Part shown: positions 59,888 to 64,000 of the stretch, in pieces
Position numbering within the stretch: position 1 is the stretch's first letter
Layout: each line of letters opens with the position of its first letter
Source of the DNA: Microstegium vimineum
Taxonomy: Eukaryota; Streptophyta; Magnoliopsida; Poales; Poaceae
Length of the DNA stretch: 64,000 nucleotides
Reading direction: 5' to 3'
NCBI GenBank assembly: GCA_022036555.1
Contig: CM039128.1
Coordinates: 5,318,926-5,382,925 of the forward strand
Notes under the pieces: model-generated
Databases searched by the model: none
The model's input: only the letters and a program-made list of their open reading frames with translations
Told to the model about the DNA's origin: nothing
Made by a program: the position numbers and the translations under genes

Positions 59888-60269
59888 TAGGATTCGTTCT
59901 TTTGATGTGTATAAACTCTATCGCATCATGCATCACGTTTACCGTCTTTATGCATTGTATGATATGTGTGATGGTTGAGACTTGATGGTTGTGTGACATG
60001 TGTGGACATTCTTGTTTTTATATCATGTCACTTGTTTATGCTATGATGCTTCCGCGCTAATCTTTGATCTTTTGGCTATAGCATATCCTTTATGAAATCA
60101 AGTACTATGCTCAACTCATATCTATTGTGCTTGTCATGGCTTGAATGGCTAGGCATGTTTTTGTCTTTTCTATCACTAACCCATGCCTATCTCATGTCAA
60201 GTCATGTTTTCTCTTATCAAAATTCACTCATTATTCTCTACTCGAGCTTGTATTGTCGTCAATCACCTA

Positions 60270-60281
60270 AAAGGGGGAGAT
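60270..60281 (+). promoter_or_regulatory. Polypurine tract of the Copia element
   Basis: AAAGGGGGAGA lies directly before the 3' LTR start (60282), the expected plus-strand primer. A near-identical tract (AAAGGGGGAGAGG) occurs at 59837-59848 inside the end of the 3' ORF. The 59890-60269 stretch between them has no coding signal. Confidence 0.85.
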
Positions 60282-61973
60282 TGAAGAATCATGAACCCTT
60301 GTGTTTAGGCGATTAACGACAATACTAGGTCACTATGACTAACGTGTGTTTTGCAAAGGCAAAGTCATTTGTGTTAGGTCATTAGTGATGCAATTTGAAT
60401 GGGCATAATGGATACTTAGTGCTCCCAAGATGGAAATCGTTTCGGTTGCAAAGGATGATGATACAAGTCGAAGACTAGGCTAGTTCTTAGTGCCATAAGG
60501 TTGAGAAGGGCACTAAGTATAGCTAGGGTTTTGTTTTCCTTTGACCGTACTATAAAGGGGGGTATGAGATTAGTAGCTTGACCTAGGAGAGTTTAGGAGA
60601 GTGGGTATATGCACACTTGTCACAACTAGTCCTAGAGACCTTGCTTTCAGCCCATGGTTAACCCTAGAAATGGTAGGAGCAAAATCCCTTGAGAAATCTC
60701 AGCGAAAACAGTTGAAATAGGGGGAGAAAGAGGCTCCGGACCAGTCTGCCAAGTAGGCGTCGGACCATAGGAGAGTGGTCTGACGGTCCCTGACTTAGGC
60801 AAAAGTTCAGCTCGAGAAGCTCCGGACCACCTGTCTGGAAAGCGTCGGACCATAGGAGAGTGGTCCGATGGCTCGTGTCAGAGAGAGAGAAGGCTCCGGA
60901 CTAGTCCGACGGTGAGTCCGACGGCTAGTCCGACGCTTCTAGACAGGATGTTGGTTTCATATAGTAAGCCCCCTGGCTCCGGACCAGAGCGTCAGACCAG
61001 GGCTGCGAACCAAGGAGAGTGGTCTGGTGGTTCAAAGAAGAGAAGAAGTTTTTCACTCAGTGAGCACCCTGGCTCCGGACCAGTGCGTCGGACCAGGGCG
61101 TCGGACCAAGCAGAGTAGTCCGACGGTGCCTGAGTTGGAAGTCAGAGTGAGCTCCGGACCAGTGTGCTTGGTCTGGTGGTGTAAGCTCCGGACTAGTCCG
61201 GTGGCTTCGTAGAGAGAGGAAAAAGTAAAAAACGGCTAGTTTTGGAGGTGGGGACTATTTATAGTTGCCCCCTTCGTCCTTAGGACCTCTCTTGGCCATT
61301 GTTTCAGCTGGTGACACCTTGAGAAATCCTTTGGAGAGTCAAGTGCCTAGTGAGGGAGAGATTAGAGAGAGTTCATCTTGTTCTTCCCTCCTAGAGTGAT
61401 TAGGAGTGACTTGTGTGCATCCATCCACCTTCCTAGCCTTGAGTTAGTCAAGTGAAGGTCTTGTGTTTGTTACTCTTGGTGTTCGACAACACCTAGACGG
61501 TTTGGTGGTGTTCGGAGGAAGTGATCGCCGGAAGATTGTTGGCGGCTCTTATCCAAGCTTCTGTGATCGGTTGTGGGCGATTCACCGAGCCGGAGTGGCG
61601 AAGAATCAGCCCGTAGAGAGCACTCTACCATTGCGCGGGTAGAGGGGGAGCGATACCTTGCGAGGTGCTCCAACGAGGACTAGGGGGGGTGTCGACACCT
61701 CGATACCTCGGGAAAACATCGCTGCGTCACTGAGAATTTCTTTTCCCTAGCTCTTTACATTTCCGCATTACATTCCGTCTTGTTTTTATCATACCTACTA
61801 GAATTGCTTAGGTTGCTTTTAATTTCCATGAACTGCTACCGCTTTCTAGCTAGGACACACGGACTGTAGGCACTAGGGGGTGATTGTCATTTGATAGGTT
61901 TTCATATTTGCTTTAGAAATTTAAAACAAACCCAATTCACCCCCCCCCCCTCTTGGGCATCTTGATCCTTTCA
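60282..61973 (+). repeat. 3' LTR of the Copia element
   Basis: 1692 bp, colinear with 46881-48475 except for scattered substitutions and an extra block at about 60985-61085 between the words GACCAGAGCGTC and GACCAGTGCGTC. It is followed immediately by the CATTG target duplication. Confidence 0.93.
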
Positions 61974-62050
61974 CATTGGACAAACCAAATGCATCATCAC
62001 TAAGACCATTTGAAGATTCATCAGCAGAACTCAACTCTTCATCATCCATG
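61974..62050 (-). pseudogene. Start of the PMD/Ulp1-like gene, separated by the Copia insertion
   Basis: The minus-strand ATG at 62048-62050 opens an acidic S/D/E-rich sequence that runs into the CATTG duplication. The frame continues at 46880 on the other side of the element, so the Copia element inserted into coding exon 1. Upstream (62051-62330) is a probable promoter/leader whose middle part resembles 44380-44475. Confidence 0.65.
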
Positions 62051-62339
62051 GTGACCTTCAAAAAAACATTACTTAGCTTGTTATAACACAAACAAAATCC
62101 TCCCACTTACCTACCTCACCATACAGAGAGTACAAAACATGCCAACAGTGGCCTAACCCACACACAAGGGAGAACATTTGAAGGTAGGAAGAGCTGAGTT
62201 TGTTGTAATGTTTATGCAGACTTAGCTGGTGTTTCTTGTGCTTGTACCCAGAATACGCATACAACAAACCTTTCTGTTTCGCGTGTCCCATTCAAAAACG
62301 AGACCCCTATACACATTCATATGTTAAGTAGGATTAATT

Positions 62340-63030
62340 CTTCATGAAATAATACACAGGTTATGCAAGTTGTATGTCAGGCTGTTTATGATTTTCCTTC
62401 CTCTGGTGAGTTCTCATTCATGTGGTTACAAATGTTGGCTGATTATGACTTGGGTGCCTACTGTGATTGGTGGTTTGAAACTCTTTATGATATGAGGCAT
62501 CGTTGGGTACCTGTTTTATTTTAGGCATTTTTCTTGGGCTGGCATTTATACGACCCAAAGATTCTAACAAGTATGAATGTGAGTGTATGATGTTTCAATT
62601 CCGAGGTATTGTCTGTAGACATGGCCTCAGTTTGGGGGGGTATTGATCTGTTGCCAGAACGGTATTTGCTAAACCGTTGGCGTAAGTCAGGATTTGATCC
62701 GCGCTCATCTAGCTCAGATTGTACCGGATCCACCTAAACTAAGGGATATCAAAAAGTATGATGGACTTGATGCTTGTGCTCACCAAGTATTGCTGGACAT
62801 TGTTGAGGTGGCTTCAAAACATGCCGACCTGGGCCACAGCTTGCTTTCTGGACTGGTTACTCTGCGTGACAAAATAGTTGCTGATGCTGGACTAGTTCTT
62901 GATTCCATTTTTTCCAGCCTAGTTCTTCTGTTCAACCTTAGGGGCACAATATTATCAAGGATCTGGTTGTTGTACGTTCCAAAGGGCGACCCCGTTCCAG
63001 ATGATTCGAGTCAACTGTTGAGAAAGTAAG
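62340..63030 (+). pseudogene. FAR1/FRS-type MULE transposase fragment
   Basis: Plus-strand pieces read 'TLYDMRHRWVPV' then a stop near 62521. A SWIM-type segment ('KYECECMMFQFRGIVCRH') follows near 62570-62625, then 'LPERYLLNRWR' split by a frame change. An ORF at 62694-63029 has helical content typical of the FRS C-terminus. It is a second, more decayed relative of the transposase at 34-38 kb. Confidence 0.6.
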
Positions 63031-63039
63031 CAATAACAA

Positions 63040-64000
63040 AAGGAAAGCTAGCGCCACACACCCACAGGGAGGCAGAAATCCGCCTCCGGTACTTAGCATT
63101 AATACTAATATGGTGTACTTTACCCCATTCCTTCCTTTCCAAATAAATAGGAGAAAGGAACATCACAGCAAGCAATGAATCGGAGTAGAACAAGTGGAAG
63201 GAATCGTGGACTAGCCTATCCACCTGACCTTTTTTCTTGCTCTAAAACAGAAGTGAAGAGAAGAATTAGAGAGATTCCGGAGCCGTTCGATCTATCTCTT
63301 ATTCGTGATCTCGCACTATGGTCAAGACATTTTTGATATGCCCTTTTGTTAAAGGAATTATTATTATTTTACCCGTAATAACTTTGTTGACACAAGGCAT
63401 GGCATCTTTCCTAGCCTTCAATCCCAATTAAGAAGTGACGTGCAAGAGATGAACTCAACTCATTCGCAAGGAATTCTATCCAATGGGTTATGAAGACTTC
63501 CGGTTCACTGAAATAGCCTAGCTCCCCAAGCCAAGTGACCTGACTGTAGTGTAAGACCCGGGGAAGAAGCTATAGCTTTGAGGGTTGCTGAATTAGTAGC
63601 TCTAGCTATGAGAAAGGATAAAGGAGTAGTCTTGGAGGAAGATTTAGGCTCAGCCTATTCAGTCAAGGCTCATTTTGTAGATAACTCTCCATCCCTCTCT
63701 CCACACAACCAGCTTAATATGAACCAAAACACCAACCCCACAACAAACTTATGGTTTCAGTACCTGATTCATCACTCGTATGAAGGTAGTTGGAGCATTT
63801 GTAAGCAGGCATCACGTTCCACTCATACAGCCCTTCCTAGGTCTTGACAACCCCCGGCCTAATTCTGATCTGGTGATACCAGCTCCTCCAAGAAATCGAG
63901 GACCACACCACAGCCCCACTCAACTGATCTAGCATATCCACCAGCCGCGGAATTAGATACTTCTACCCCTGGCCCTGCTATTGCCTCCAACGCGCCTTCT
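63040..64000. other. Sequence of organellar (mitochondrial-like) character
   Basis: The base composition and word usage change sharply at about 63040. Stretches such as the GAATCGGAGTAGAACAAG region near 63178, the CCGGAGCCGTTCGATC region near 63278 and the 63480-63660 block read like plant mitochondrial intergenic DNA. No mitochondrial gene can be named. This is an impression from sequence style, not a match. Confidence 0.35.

Larger units (their letters stand above)
46881..61973 (+). mobile_element. Full-length SIRE/Maximus-like Ty1/Copia retrotransposon
   Basis: The LTRs are 46881-48475 and 60282-61973. CATTG target duplications lie at 46876-46880 and 61974-61978. A tRNA-Met primer binding site (48478-48490), gag, pol in Copia order (protease, integrase, RT, RNase H), a long 3' ORF and a polypurine tract at 60270-60281 follow in order. 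A long coiled-coil gag with a second zinc knuckle and a large ORF between pol and the 3' LTR are typical of the SIRE/Maximus lineage. The element interrupts exon 1 of the minus-strand PMD/Ulp1-like gene and is itself interrupted by a solo LTR. Confidence 0.93.

Overview
The window is nuclear DNA from a grass (Poaceae), probably a panicoid/Andropogoneae species. This rests on four plant-type phi-class glutathione S-transferase genes with the usual two introns, GC-rich grass-type exons, and dense nested LTR retrotransposons of the Tat/Gypsy, Del/Tekay-like and SIRE/Maximus-like Copia groups. Nothing bacterial is present. The species is an inference.

Layout. (1) 1-11924: the 5' end and body of a minus-strand Tat-type Ty3/Gypsy element. 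It has a 5' LTR at 10800-11924, a primer binding site, gag-protease, and a polyprotein with RT, two RNase H domains and integrase. An antisense, spliced gene with a plant-mobile-domain-like protein and its own TATA box occupies 386-3744. The 3' LTR is off the left edge. (2) 11925-18082: a second minus-strand element into which the Tat element inserted. It has a 3.9 kb LTR (14169-18082), a primer binding site, an extra ORF upstream of gag (12389-13423) and the first about 50 codons of gag. The extra ORF starts with a sequence that closely copies the histone H3 N-terminal tail (the TARK motif around K9). I regard this as the most interesting object in the window. (3) 18.4-32.9 kb: a host gene cluster of four tandem plus-strand phi GST genes, separated by MITEs, a LINE remnant, a fold-back element and an AT microsatellite. 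(4) 33.4-46.9 kb and 61.97-63.0 kb: degenerate DNA-transposon territory. It holds a plus-strand FAR1/MULE-type transposase, a minus-strand spliced gene with an Ulp1-like C-terminal peptidase fold that has lost key catalytic residues, a two-repeat protein of unknown family, and a second FAR1-type fragment. (5) 46881-61973: a full-length SIRE/Maximus-like Copia element with 5-bp target duplication CATTG, inserted into exon 1 of the Ulp1-like gene. It is itself split by a solo LTR of another family (49985-51400, target duplication TGTTG). (6) 63.05-64.0 kb: sequence that reads like plant mitochondrial DNA, possibly a nuclear insertion.

How the parts relate. The only genes that look functional for the plant are the GSTs. 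Their exon boundaries are intact, two carry ocs/as-1-like TGACG palindromes upstream, and a shared intron-2 MITE ties GST2 and GST3 together as the most recent pair. The transposon genes are mostly decayed. Most premature stops in the Tat polyproteins and the Copia 3' ORF are TAG or TGA and can be explained by C-to-T change at CAG or CGA, as expected for methylated, silenced DNA. The Tat element also has an extraordinary excess of the hexamer ATCGGC/GCCGAT across coding, antisense-coding and LTR sequence alike.
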